Positions 8,309 through 16,921 of a DNA stretch of 64,000 nucleotides are shown here, piece by piece; position 1 is the stretch's first letter; each line of letters starts with the position of its first letter. The notes under the pieces were generated by a model. That model ran no database searches and was not told the origin of the DNA. It saw only the letters and a program-made list of their open reading frames with translations. Source of the stretch: Caldovatus sediminis (GTDB lineage Bacteria > Pseudomonadota > Alphaproteobacteria > Acetobacterales > Acetobacteraceae); assembly GCF_014644455.1 (NCBI RefSeq), contig NZ_BMKS01000003.1, positions 89,930 through 153,929 of the forward strand, in the 5' to 3' direction. Both the position numbers and the translations under genes were made by a program.

Positions 8309-9418
8309 TCAGCCCAGCACGGCGACCGTCATGCGCCGGATCAGGTCGAAGTCGATCTCGGCGCCGAGGCCGGGCCGGTCGGGGGCGCGCACCATGCCGT
8401 CCCTGCCGATCTCGATGTCGTCCACGACGCCGTACTTCTGCGCCTCGGCGGGCAGCAGCACCTCGAAGAACTCGGTGTTCGGGATCGCCATGGCGAGGTG
8501 CAGGTTGGCGAAGTTGTTGAGCGAGTTGCCGCCGTGGTGGATCTCGTAGTTCATGCGGAAGGCCTGGGCGAGGTGCGCGGTCTTGAGCACCGTGGTGATG
8601 CCGCCCTTCACCGCGACGTCGCCGCGCAGGTAGTCGGTGGCGCGGTTCATGATCCAGGCCGCGTAGCCGTCGAGGCCGCCGAGCGGGTACTCCGTCGCCA
8701 TGATCGGGATGCGCAGGAGCTGGCGCAGCTTGACGTAGTTGTAGAGGTCCTGGTCGGCGAGCGGGTCCTCGTACCAGTAGAAGCCGAGCTCCTCCGCCGC
8801 CTTGCCGACGCGGAGCGCGGTCGGGAAGTCGTAGGCCCAGGTGGAGTCGAGCATGATCCGGTAGTCGTCGCCGACGGCGCGGCGCACGGCGCGGCAGGCG
8901 GCGATGTCGGCCTCCGGCCGCTGCGGCGGGTGGATCTTGTAGGCGGCCCAGCCGGCCTCCCGGTAGCGCACCGCCTCCTCGGCGTAGGCGTCCGGGGAGG
9001 GGAGGATGGCGGAGCTGGCGTAGGCCGGGATCGCCTCGCGGTAGGTGCCGAGCAGGCGGTGCACCGGCACGCCGAGCGCCTTGCCGGCGAGATCCCACAG
9101 CGCCACGTCCACCGCGCCGATCGCGCGCGGCGTCGCCTGGCGGATGCGGGTCCAGAGCCGCGCCACGAGCTTCTCCCGGTCGAGCGGGTTCTCGCCCAGG
9201 ACCAGCGGCTTCAGCCAGCGGATCAGCATCGCCGCCTCCGCATCCGCCGGGATGGTGGCGGAGCCGAGGAAGGCGTGGCCGGTGACGCCCTGGTCGGTGC
9301 GGATCTCGAGCAGGCCGAGCCGCGATTCGCCGGCGGACGCCGCAGTGTGCGCGCCGTAGGTGACGGGCGGGATGTCCTTCCAGGCGAACAGCGTCAGGAC
9401 GACGTCGGTGATCCTCAT
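8309..9418 (-). CDS. Mandelate racemase/muconate lactonizing-type enolase-superfamily enzyme
   Basis: 369 residues, full length for the family. It has an N-terminal capping domain and then a TIM barrel with catalytic candidates K161 and H163 ('YKIHPP'), metal ligands D191 ('MLDSTW'), E217 ('YEDPL') and E243 ('ATEYPL'), D267 ('RGDVAVKGGIT') and H294/H295 ('EIHHGG'). The Asp plus late His dyad is the mandelate-racemase subgroup pattern; the second barrel residue is His rather than the usual Lys of K-x-K. Family members racemise or dehydrate alpha-carboxylate substrates. As the first gene of the operon it probably epimerises or dehydrates the compound that the downstream flavoprotein complex oxidises, or its product. 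Exact reaction unknown. Confidence 0.85.
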   Translation of the reverse strand: MRITDVVLTLFAWKDIPPVTYGAHTAASAGESRLGLLEIRTDQGVTGHAFLGSATIPADAEAAMLIRWLKPLVLGENPLDREKLVARLWTRIRQATPRAIGAVDVALWDLAGKALGVPVHRLLGTYREAIPAYASSAILPSPDAYAEEAVRYREAGWAAYKIHPPQRPEADIAACRAVRRAVGDDYRIMLDSTWAYDFPTALRVGKAAEELGFYWYEDPLADQDLYNYVKLRQLLRIPIMATEYPLGGLDGYAAWIMNRATDYLRGDVAVKGGITTVLKTAHLAQAFRMNYEIHHGGNSLNNFANLHLAMAIPNTEFFEVLLPAEAQKYGVVDDIEIGRDGMVRAPDRPGLGAEIDFDLIRRMTVAVLG

Positions 9419-9699
9419 GGCGCGCGGCCTCCCCTCCCGGAGCGGCGCAGCCTATCCCGCCCTCGCCGGCGGCGGGAGACGGGTTGCCGGCGCCGCGGGC
9501 GCGGCAGCGATGCCACGCTTCGGGGCGAAATCAGACCTGCCCGGTCAGGAAATCCTTCCAAAGCCGTATCCGGGCCGGCATCTTCGCCTCGCCGGCGGGG
9601 TCCCGCCGCGGCGGCCCATTACCTTCGGCCGCCGGAGATGCGAATAGTGCGGATACGGACCGGAACGTCCCCGCCGGCGTTCCGCTGGGGGAATGAGGC
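9419..9699. other. Divergent intergenic region, enolase operon / ispH
   Basis: 281 bp between the diverging enolase operon (minus) and ispH (plus). It must hold both promoters, but no convincing -35/-10 pair could be picked out. A purine run 'tgggggaatgaggc' just before the ispH ATG at 9700 serves as its ribosome-binding site. Short ORFs crossing it have no family resemblance. Confidence 0.5.
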
Positions 9700-10662
9700 A
9701 TGCGGGTGATCCTGGCGCAGCCGCGCGGGTTCTGCGCGGGTGTCGTGCGGGCGATCGCGATCGTCGAACGCGCCATCGAGATGCACGGCCCGGGCGTCTA
9801 CGTGCGCCACGAGATCGTGCACAACCGCCGCGTGGTGGAGGACCTGGAGCGCCGCGGCGCGATCTTCGTCGAGGAGCTCGACCAGGTGCCGCCGGGCGCG
9901 GTGACGGTGTTCAGCGCCCACGGCGTGTCGCGGCAGGTCGAGGCCGCCGCGGCGGCGCGCGGCCTCGACGTGCTCGATGCGACCTGCCCGCTGGTCTCCA
10001 AGGTGCACAACGAGGGCCGCCGCTATGCCGCCCAGGGCCGCGCGGTGATCCTGATCGGCCATGCCGGCCACCCCGAGGTCGTCGGCACGCTCGGCCAGAT
10101 CGACGGCGAGGTGCATCTGGTGGCGGATGCGCAGGACGTGGAGCGGCTGGCGCTGCCGCGCTCCCGCCCGGTCGCCTACGTGACCCAGACGACGCTCTCG
10201 GTGGACGACACGCGGGCGACCATCGAGGCGATCCGCGCCCGGTTCGACGACGTCGTCGGGCCCGACACGCGCGACATCTGCTACGCCACCCAGAACCGCC
10301 AGACCGCGGTGCGCGCGCTGGCGCGGCAGTGCGACGTGCTGCTCGTGGTGGGGGCGGCGAACAGCTCCAACTCCAACCGGCTGCGCGAGATCGGGGCGGA
10401 GCAGGGCGTGCCCTGCCACCTGATCCCCGACGCCTCGGCGCTGCGGCCCGAATGGGTCGCGGGCGCGCGCACCGTCGGCATCACCGCCGGCGCCTCGGCG
10501 CCCGAGAGCCTGGTGCGGGAGCTGGTCGAGGCGCTCGGCCGCGTCGCGCCGGTCGAATCCGTCAGCACGCTGGAAGGCGTGGTCGAGAACGTGCACTTCC
10601 GCCTGCCGGCCGCGCTGGAACCGCGCTCCCCCGCGGCGGCCGCGGCGGCGTCGGCGCAATAG
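9700..10662 (+). CDS. ispH: 4-hydroxy-3-methylbut-2-enyl diphosphate reductase IspH
   Basis: 320 residues. Last step of the MEP pathway: reductive dehydration of HMBPP to IPP and DMAPP by a [4Fe-4S] enzyme in the cytosol. The three cluster cysteines are C12 ('RGFCAGV'), C96 ('DATCPLV') and C194 ('[10 protein letters not shown]'). Also conserved are 'AHGVS', the substrate-binding '[14 protein letters not shown]' and 'SNSNRLREI'. The C-terminus is a short Ala-rich tail. It lies 12 bp before hpnH, so the isoprenoid precursor gene and a hopanoid gene are probably co-transcribed. Confidence 0.97.
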   Translation: MRVILAQPRGFCAGVVRAIAIVERAIEMHGPGVYVRHEIVHNRRVVEDLERRGAIFVEELDQVPPGAVTVFSAHGVSRQVEAAAAARGLDVLDATCPLVSKVHNEGRRYAAQGRAVILIGHAGHPEVVGTLGQIDGEVHLVADAQDVERLALPRSRPVAYVTQTTLSVDDTRATIEAIRARFDDVVGPDTRDICYATQNRQTAVRALARQCDVLLVVGAANSSNSNRLREIGAEQGVPCHLIPDASALRPEWVAGARTVGITAGASAPESLVRELVEALGRVAPVESVSTLEGVVENVHFRLPAALEPRSPAAAAAASAQ

Positions 10663-10674
10663 GGCGGTCGCGGC

Positions 10675-11832
10675 ATGGGCATCCCCCTCGCGCAGCAGTT
10701 GCGCATCGGCGCCTACATCCTCCGCCAGCGCCTCGCCGGCCGGAAGCGATACCCGCTGGTGCTGATGCTGGAGCCGCTGTTCAGGTGCAACCTGGCCTGC
10801 GCCGGCTGCGGCAAGATCGACTACCCCGACCCGATCCTGAACCGCCGCCTCTCTTTCGAGGAGTGCATGGAGGCGGTGGAGGAGTGCGGCGCGCCGGTGG
10901 TGGCGATCGCCGGCGGCGAGCCGCTGCTGCACAAGGAGATGCCGAGGATCGTCGAAGGCTGCCTCGCGCGCGGCAAGGTGGTGATCCTCTGCACCAACGC
11001 GCTGCTGCTCGAGAAGCAGCTCGACAGGTTCACGCCGCATCCGCGACTCACCCTCGACATCCACCTCGACGGCGACCGCGAGCAGCACGACTGGGCGGTG
11101 AGCCAGAAGGGCGTCTACGACCGCGCCGTGCAGGCGCTGAAGGCGGCGCGGGCGCGGGGCTTCCGCGTCGCGATCAACTGCACGCTGTTCAACAACGCCG
11201 ATCCGGAGCGCATGGCGCGGTTCTTCGACGACGTGACCGCGATGGGCGTGGACGCGATCATGGTCTCGCCGGGCTATGCCTACGAGCGCGCGCCGGACCA
11301 GGCGCACTTCCTCAACCGGCGCCGCACCAAGGAGCTGTTCCGGGCGATCTTCGCGCGCGGCAGGGGCAGGGGGTGGCGGTTCGGCAACTCGCCGCTGTTC
11401 CTCGACTTCCTCGCCGGCAACCAGAGCTACCGCTGCACCCCCTGGGGCAACCCGACGCGCAACGTCTTCGGCTGGCAGCGCCCCTGCTACCTGATCGGCG
11501 AGGGCTACGCGAGGAGCTTCCGCGCGCTGATGGAGGAGACCGACTGGGACTCCTACGGCACCGGGAACTACGAGAAGTGCGCCGACTGCATGGTGCACTC
11601 CGGCTACGAGGCGACGGCGGTGATGGACGCGGTGAAGCGGCCGTGGAAGGCGCTGTGGGCGGCGCTGCGCGGGCCGCGCACCGCGGGGCCGATGGCGCCC
11701 GAGATCCCGCTCGAGGGCCAGCGCCCGGCGGAGTACGTGTTCTCACGCCACGTGGAGCAGGCGCTCGCCGAGGAGCAGGAACGGCAGAAGCGCGAGCGGG
11801 AGAGGGCCGCGCCCCAGATCGCGGCCGAGTAG
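10675..11832 (+). CDS. hpnH: Hopanoid biosynthesis radical SAM protein HpnH
   Basis: 385 residues. HpnH is the radical SAM enzyme that attaches adenosine to diploptene, giving adenosylhopane, the first side-chain step of extended hopanoids. The SAM-cluster motif C38-x3-C42-x2-C45 ('RCNLACAGCGKIDYPDP') is intact, with 'AIAGGEPLL' after it. The C-terminal half has the family's extra cysteine region 'YRCTPWGNPTRNVFGWQRPC' and 'KCADCMVHSGYEATAV'. Its last 90 bases overlap the 3' end of hpnG on the other strand. The charged tail after residue 360 is variable in the family. Confidence 0.96.
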   Translation: MGIPLAQQLRIGAYILRQRLAGRKRYPLVLMLEPLFRCNLACAGCGKIDYPDPILNRRLSFEECMEAVEECGAPVVAIAGGEPLLHKEMPRIVEGCLARGKVVILCTNALLLEKQLDRFTPHPRLTLDIHLDGDREQHDWAVSQKGVYDRAVQALKAARARGFRVAINCTLFNNADPERMARFFDDVTAMGVDAIMVSPGYAYERAPDQAHFLNRRRTKELFRAIFARGRGRGWRFGNSPLFLDFLAGNQSYRCTPWGNPTRNVFGWQRPCYLIGEGYARSFRALMEETDWDSYGTGNYEKCADCMVHSGYEATAVMDAVKRPWKALWAALRGPRTAGPMAPEIPLEGQRPAEYVFSRHVEQALAEEQERQKRERERAAPQIAAE

Positions 11833-12525
11833 CGCGACGGCGCGGCGAAGCGCCGCCAGCGCGGCGCGGCTGCGCGCGGCGAGGCGGAGCAGGTCGGCGA
11901 GGTCGCCCGGGCGGCGGGCCAGCGCGCGAAGGACGGCCAGCGGGTCGGCGCGGCCCTCCGGGGTCAGGCCGGCGAGGGCGGCGGGCGGGATGCGCTCGGC
12001 CGCGGTGTCGGCGACGGCGCGCAGCGCGGCGAAGGGCAGGCCGCGCGCGGCGGCGAAGGCGGCGGCGGGCCCGGATTCGAGGTCCACGGCAAGCGCGCCG
12101 GTCGCGAGGCGAAGCGCCCGCTTGGCGGCGGCGTCGGCGACGACGGCATCGGCGCCGGCGAACGGGCCTGCGCGGGCGCCGGTCGCGGCGGCGAGGGCGG
12201 CGGACCAGCCGGGATCGGCGGGGTAGGGCGCGCCCTCGGCGCCGCGCAGTTCCGTCGCGACGAGCAGGTCGCCCGGCCGCAGCGCGGGGTCGAGCGCGCC
12301 GGCGATGCCGAAGCTGAGCACCGCCGCCGCGGCGCGCCTGTCCTCGCTCCCCCGGGGCCGCGCCCCTGCTCCGCCGGGCGCGCGGTCGGGAGCTTCCGCC
12401 CACGCCTGCAGCAGCCGCGCCGCGCGCCGCGGATCGCCGCCCGCGCACACGACCGTCGCCTCCGCGGGCAGCAGCGCCGCCTCGCGCCGCATGCCGACGA
12501 CGACCAGCAGCGGCGCGGCGGTCAC
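11743..12525 (-). CDS. hpnG: Hopanoid-associated purine-nucleoside-phosphorylase-like protein HpnG
   Basis: About 260 residues. HpnG converts adenosylhopane to ribosylhopane by removing adenine. The nucleoside-phosphorylase fold shows in 'LLVVVGMRREAALL', 'VLSFGIAGALDPALRPGDLLVA', 'ALAVDLESGPAAAFAA' (the conserved M/L-E-S substrate element) and 'ALRAVADTAAERIP'. The GTG start at 12525 overlaps the shc stop (GTGA), so it is translated with squalene-hopene cyclase. An inserted Arg/Gly-rich loop near residues 48-65 is unusual. The 3' end lies inside hpnH on the other strand, so the last 30 residues have little sequence freedom. Confidence 0.88.
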   Translation of the reverse strand: MTAAPLLVVVGMRREAALLPAEATVVCAGGDPRRAARLLQAWAEAPDRAPGGAGARPRGSEDRRAAAAVLSFGIAGALDPALRPGDLLVATELRGAEGAPYPADPGWSAALAAATGARAGPFAGADAVVADAAAKRALRLATGALAVDLESGPAAAFAAARGLPFAALRAVADTAAERIPPAALAGLTPEGRADPLAVLRALARRPGDLADLLRLAARSRAALAALRRAVALLGRDLGRGPLPLALLPFLLLGERLLHVA

Positions 12526-14522
12526 AGCCCGTGCGGCACGACGCGCGAATTGCCGCGCCGCAGGGCGCGCAGCCGCGCCAGCGCCCAGACGGGGAAGATC
12601 TGCCGGTAGCCGTGGTAGCGGAGGTAGAAGACGCGCGGGAAGCCGGTGCCGGTGTAGGCCTCCTCGGGCCAGGTCCCGTCCGGCCGCTGGCTGCGCAGCA
12701 GGAAGGCGGCGCCGCGCGCCACCGCCTCGTCCTCCGCCGCGCCGGCGGCCATCAGCGCGAGCAGCGCCCAGGCGGTCTGCGAGGCGGTGCTCGGGGCCGG
12801 CGCGCGCGGCGCGGTCCGGTCGAGCGCGTAGCTCGCCCCGTCCTCGCCCCAGCCGCCATCGGGGTTCTGCCGCGCCTTCAGCCACGCGACCGCGCGCCGC
12901 ATCGGCGGCGCGTCCGGGGGCAGCCCGGCGGCGTTCAGCGCCGTCACCACCGACCAGGTGCCGTAGACGTAGTTCACGCCCCAGCGGCCGAACCAGGAGC
13001 CGTCGGGCTCCTGCTCGCGCAGCAGCCAGTCGGTCGCGCGCGCGACCACCGGGTCCTCGGGGCCGTCGCCGAGCTGGGCGAGCATGGCGAGGCAGCGGCC
13101 GGTCACGTCCGCGGTCGGCGGGTCGAGCAGCGCGCCGTGGTCGGCGAAGGGGATGCTGTTCAGCGCGTGGTGCTCGTTGTCGGCGTCGAAGGCGCCCCAG
13201 CCGCCGCCGCGCGACTGCATGCCGCGCACCCATTCCGCGGCGCGCGCGATGGCCGCGTCCACCGCCGCGCCCTCGAGCAGGCCGGAGGAGCGGGCGCGAT
13301 CCAGCGCCAGCACGACCGCGGCGGTGTCGTCCACGTCCGGGTAGTGGGGGTTGGCGTACTGGAAGGCCCAGCCGCCGGGCCGCACGCCGGGTCGCCGCCA
13401 GGCCCAGTCTCCGACCACGTCGAGCACCTGGCGCGGCAGCAGCCATCGCAGCCCGGCGCGCGCGGCCGCCTCGTCGCGCGGATCGCCCGTCTCGATCAGG
13501 GCATGGCAGGCGAGTGCGGTGTCCCAGACCGGCGAGAGGCATGGCTGGAGGTAGGCCTCGTCCACGCCGCGCCCGGTGACCAGCTTCTCGATGGCGGCGC
13601 GGGCGGTGCGCATGCGCGGATCATCCTCGGGGACGCCGAGGCAGCGGTACATCAGCAGGGCGTTGACCATGGCGGGGAAGATGCCGCCGAGCCCGTCCTC
13701 GCCGTTCAGTCGCTCGGTGACGAAGGCTTCGGCCAACGCCTCGGCGCGCCGGCGCGGGCCGGCGGGGAAGACGTGCTGCGCCGTCTGCAGCACGCGGTCG
13801 AGGGCGCGGAACAGGGTGGCCCAGGGCTCCTTCTCATGCTCCCCGCCCGGCCAGCGCCGCACCCGCTCCGGCGGCACGAGGAACAGCTCGCGGACGCTCA
13901 CGCCGCGCGGGTTCGCGGCGCGCGGGCGGCGCGCCATCACCACCAGCAGGGGCACCAGCACGGTGCGCGCCCAGTAGGAGATCTTCGCGATGTGGAACGG
14001 GAACCACCGCGGCAGCAGCATGATCTCCGGCGGCATCACCGGCACGGCGCGCCACGGCACCTCGCCGAACAGGGCGAGGGCGATGCGGGTGAAGACGTTG
14101 CAGCGTTCCGCGCCGCCGGCGGCGCGGATCGCCTCGCGGGCGCGGCGCATGTGCGGGGCCTCGGGGCCGTCGCCGATCAGCCTGAGGGCGAAATAGGCCT
14201 TCACGCTGCACGAGACGTCGGGGGCGCCGCCATGGAACAGCGGCCAGCCGCCGTGGTCCGGCGACTGCAGGCGGCGGAGGTAGCGGGCGAAGCGGGCCTC
14301 GCGCTCGGGCGGGTCGGGCTCGCCGAGAAAGTGGCGCAGCAGGATGTACTCGGCCGGGATGGTCGCGTCCGCCTCGAGCTCGAAGGCCCAGTGCCCGTCC
14401 GGGCGCTGCGCCGCGCGCAAGGCCGCGGCGCCGCGGTCCACCGCCTCGTCGAGGAGGTCGCGGCCGAGGAGGTCGGCCGGCGCGGCGAGCGCCGCCGACG
14501 GGAAGTCCTGCATCTTCGACAC
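12522..14522 (-). CDS. shc: Squalene-hopene cyclase
   Basis: About 666 residues, normal for Shc/HpnF. It cyclises squalene to hopene/diplopterol at the inner membrane. The catalytic D-x-D-D acid motif is present ('PDVDDTAA', about residues 395-399). Several QW repeats flank it, such as 'QSRGGGWGAFDADN', 'REQEPDGSWFGRWG' and 'KARQNPDGGWGEDG'. A GTG at 14522 is taken as the start because an AGGAA lies about nine bases upstream; ATG 14513 is close behind and equally usable. hpnG follows with a 4-bp overlap. hpnB lies 162 bp upstream on the same strand, without the hpnCDE squalene genes that often sit between them. Confidence 0.95.
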   Translation of the reverse strand: MSKMQDFPSAALAAPADLLGRDLLDEAVDRGAAALRAAQRPDGHWAFELEADATIPAEYILLRHFLGEPDPPEREARFARYLRRLQSPDHGGWPLFHGGAPDVSCSVKAYFALRLIGDGPEAPHMRRAREAIRAAGGAERCNVFTRIALALFGEVPWRAVPVMPPEIMLLPRWFPFHIAKISYWARTVLVPLLVVMARRPRAANPRGVSVRELFLVPPERVRRWPGGEHEKEPWATLFRALDRVLQTAQHVFPAGPRRRAEALAEAFVTERLNGEDGLGGIFPAMVNALLMYRCLGVPEDDPRMRTARAAIEKLVTGRGVDEAYLQPCLSPVWDTALACHALIETGDPRDEAAARAGLRWLLPRQVLDVVGDWAWRRPGVRPGGWAFQYANPHYPDVDDTAAVVLALDRARSSGLLEGAAVDAAIARAAEWVRGMQSRGGGWGAFDADNEHHALNSIPFADHGALLDPPTADVTGRCLAMLAQLGDGPEDPVVARATDWLLREQEPDGSWFGRWGVNYVYGTWSVVTALNAAGLPPDAPPMRRAVAWLKARQNPDGGWGEDGASYALDRTAPRAPAPSTASQTAWALLALMAAGAAEDEAVARGAAFLLRSQRPDGTWPEEAYTGTGFPRVFYLRYHGYRQIFPVWALARLRALRRGNSRVVPHGL

Positions 14523-14684
14523 GCTGATCGTTCCTGGGTCCGCGAACATAGCCCGGGATGCGGGCCTGCCGAAAGCCAGGGGGCGAATGCCGCTGCGCAC
14601 CGATCGCGGAACAGGCGCGCGGCCGCCGGCGTCGTGGCCGGGACGCGACGGGGCCGGCCCCCGCCCCGCGGCTCGGGCGGCCGG

Positions 14685-15845
14685 TCAGCCGTCTCCGGCC
14701 TGCGAGGGGTCGGCCCGCGGGCCGGGCTCGCCCTTCCACATGCCGCCGCGGCCGCGCGCCTCCTGCCAGGCCGAATCGAGCGTGAACAGCATGTAGGCCG
14801 CGGCGATTCCCGGCAGCGCCAGGCCCCAGGCCGGCGAGAGGCCGCAGCGCCGCAGCATCGGCACGAACGCTCCCGCCATGGCGAACCAGGCCGCCGCGCC
14901 GAGCGCGCGCGCCGCGCCGGCGCCGGCCAGCGCCAGGGCCGGCGGGGCGAGGAAGACCAGGGCCAGGGCGAGCAGCATCCCCGCCAGCGCCAGCGGGCTG
15001 TAGCCGAGCTGCGCATAGGCGGTGCGCGCCACCATGCGCCGGATGCCGTCGAGGCCCCGGTAGCCGCGCAGGCTGACCACGCGATCGGTGAGGCCGAGCC
15101 AGATCGGTCCCTGCGCCTTCATCCGCCGGGCGAGCGCGCAGTCGTCGATGATCGCGCCGCGGATCGGCTCGAGCCCGCCCGCGCGCGCGAAGGCGGCGCG
15201 GCGCAGCAGCACGCAGCCGCCCGCGGCGGCGGCGGTGCGGGCGCGCGGCGCATTGGCCCAGCGGAAGGGGTAGAGCATCTGGAAGAAGAACACGAAGGCC
15301 GGGATCAGCGCCCGCTCGGCGAGGCTCTCGCAGCGCAGCCGCGCCATCAGCGAGACGAGCACCGCGCCGGTGGCCTCCGCACGGGCGACGAGGCGGCGCA
15401 AGCTGTCCGGGGCGTGGCGGATGTCCGCGTCGGTGAACAGCAGGTAGTCGCAGGGCGAGTCGGCAAGATGACCGAGGCCCTGGCGGAGGGCCCAGAGCTT
15501 GCCGGTCCAGCCGGCGGGGCGCGCCCCGCCCCGGATGACCTCCAGCCGGGGGTCGCCGCCCGCCGCGTCCCGCGCCGCCTCCGCCGTGCCGTCGCGGCTG
15601 CGGTCGTCCACCAGCACGACGCGGAGCGGTCCCGGATAGTCCTGCGCCAGCAGCCCCGCGACGGTGGCCCCGACGGTCGCGGCCTCGTCGCGCGCCGGCA
15701 CCACCACGGCGACGGCCGGCCAGCACGCGGGCTCCGGCAGCGCGCCGGCGTCGCGGTCGTCCACGTCGCAGCGCCAGAAGCCGCCGCGGCCGAGGATCAG
15801 CACGGCCCAGGCGAGCGCCGCGGCGAGCGCGACCGCGAGGCTCAC
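14685..15845 (-). CDS. hpnB: Hopene-associated glycosyltransferase HpnB
   Basis: 386 residues. A family 2 glycosyltransferase: N-terminal membrane segment, GT-A domain with 'VVVPARDEAATVGATVAGLL', 'VLVDDRSRDGT' and the D-x-D-like 'FTDADIRHAP', the acceptor-site 'AIIDDCALARRMK', then C-terminal membrane helices. HpnB genes accompany hopanoid clusters, but their exact role in hopanoid side-chain tailoring is not firmly shown. The GTG start at 15845 overlaps the hpnA stop (GTGA). The extension 'GMWKGEPGPRADPSQAGDG' at the C-terminus is low complexity. Confidence 0.9.
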   Translation of the reverse strand: MSLAVALAAALAWAVLILGRGGFWRCDVDDRDAGALPEPACWPAVAVVVPARDEAATVGATVAGLLAQDYPGPLRVVLVDDRSRDGTAEAARDAAGGDPRLEVIRGGARPAGWTGKLWALRQGLGHLADSPCDYLLFTDADIRHAPDSLRRLVARAEATGAVLVSLMARLRCESLAERALIPAFVFFFQMLYPFRWANAPRARTAAAAGGCVLLRRAAFARAGGLEPIRGAIIDDCALARRMKAQGPIWLGLTDRVVSLRGYRGLDGIRRMVARTAYAQLGYSPLALAGMLLALALVFLAPPALALAGAGAARALGAAAWFAMAGAFVPMLRRCGLSPAWGLALPGIAAAYMLFTLDSAWQEARGRGGMWKGEPGPRADPSQAGDG

Positions 15846-16837
15846 CGCCGGAGCATTCCCGCCTGGCGGAACCAGTCGAGGGCGTCGTCCACCGCCTCGG
15901 TCCAGGGACGGGCGCGGTAGCCGAGCTCCCGCTCGGCGCGGGCGCTGGAGAAGAACATCCGGTGCGCCGCCATGCGCAGGCCGTCGCGGGTCAGCATCGG
16001 CTCGCGCCCGGTCAGGCGCGCCCAGCCCTCGGAGGCGGCGGCGAGCGGCCAGAGCGGGCCGCGCGGCAGCCGGACCGGATCGCGGCGGCCCGCGCGGCGC
16101 GCGATGTGGCGCAGCAGGTCGCCGAGCGCGACGTCCTGGCCGCCGAGGATGTAGCGCTCGCCGATCCGGCCGCGCTCCAGCGCCGCAACGCAGCCGGCCG
16201 CGACGTCGTCGGCATGGGCGAGGTTGAGGCCGGTATCCACGTAGGCGGGCATGCGGCCGCGGGCGGCCTCGAGGATGACGCGGCCGGTCGGGGTCGGGCG
16301 CCGGTCGCGGGGGCCGACCGGGGTGGAGGGATTGACGATCACCGCCGGCAGGCCCCGGTCGCGGACCATCGCCTCCACGGTGCGCTCGGCCAGGGTCTTG
16401 CTGCGCTTGTAGGGGCCGATCGCCTCCTCAGGCCGGGCGGCGTCGGCCTCGTCGGCGGGGGTGCCATCGGGACGGGGCTTCAGCGCGGCGACGCTGCTGA
16501 CGTGCACGACGCGGCGCGCCCCGGCGGCGAGCGCCGCCTCCATCACCGCGCGGGTGCCGCCGACATTGACCCGCTCCATCCGGTCCGGGTCGGGCACCCA
16601 GATGCGGTAGTCGGCGGCGCAATGGACCACCGCCGCGCAGCCCGCCGCCGCGGCGTGGACCGAATCCGCGTCGAGCAGGTCGCCGGGGACGGTTTCCACC
16701 TCCAGCCCCTCCAGGAGGAGGCGCGGCGTGCCGGGACGGACCAGGGCGCGCACCTCGCGGCCCGAGGCGAGCAGCGCGCGCGCGATAGCCGAGCCGAGGA
16801 AGCCGGTGGCGCCGGTCAGCAGCACTCGTTCGGGCAT
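15842..16837 (-). CDS. hpnA: Hopanoid-associated sugar epimerase HpnA
   Basis: About 331 residues in the extended short-chain dehydrogenase (NAD-dependent epimerase) family. NAD-binding 'LLTGATGFLGSAIARALL' lies at the N-terminus and the catalytic Tyr-x3-Lys is in 'GPYKRSKTLAERTV'. 'VVHVSSVAAL', 'NPSTPVGPRD' and 'LNLAHADDVAAG' fit the HpnA subgroup. It probably supplies or modifies a sugar for hopanoid head groups. ATG 16837 is preferred; the in-frame extension to 17062 runs through the divergent hpnM gene. First gene of the apparent hpnA-hpnB-(gap)-shc-hpnG unit, diverging from hpnM across 84 bp. Confidence 0.92.
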   Translation of the reverse strand: MPERVLLTGATGFLGSAIARALLASGREVRALVRPGTPRLLLEGLEVETVPGDLLDADSVHAAAAGCAAVVHCAADYRIWVPDPDRMERVNVGGTRAVMEAALAAGARRVVHVSSVAALKPRPDGTPADEADAARPEEAIGPYKRSKTLAERTVEAMVRDRGLPAVIVNPSTPVGPRDRRPTPTGRVILEAARGRMPAYVDTGLNLAHADDVAAGCVAALERGRIGERYILGGQDVALGDLLRHIARRAGRRDPVRLPRGPLWPLAAASEGWARLTGREPMLTRDGLRMAAHRMFFSSARAERELGYRARPWTEAVDDALDWFRQAGMLRR

Positions 16838-16921
16838 GGTCTCCGCGGGCGGCAGGGAGGCTCCGGCGAACGTGTCGCCGGACGCGGGCCCGATGTCCAG
16901 CCGAGAGGCGGCGCCCGTGCT

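Noticed and set aside
12531-15920. A 1,129-codon plus-strand ORF opposite shc and hpnB
   Set aside because: Antisense shadow of two well-identified genes, with repetitive Arg/Ala/Gly/His composition and no domains.
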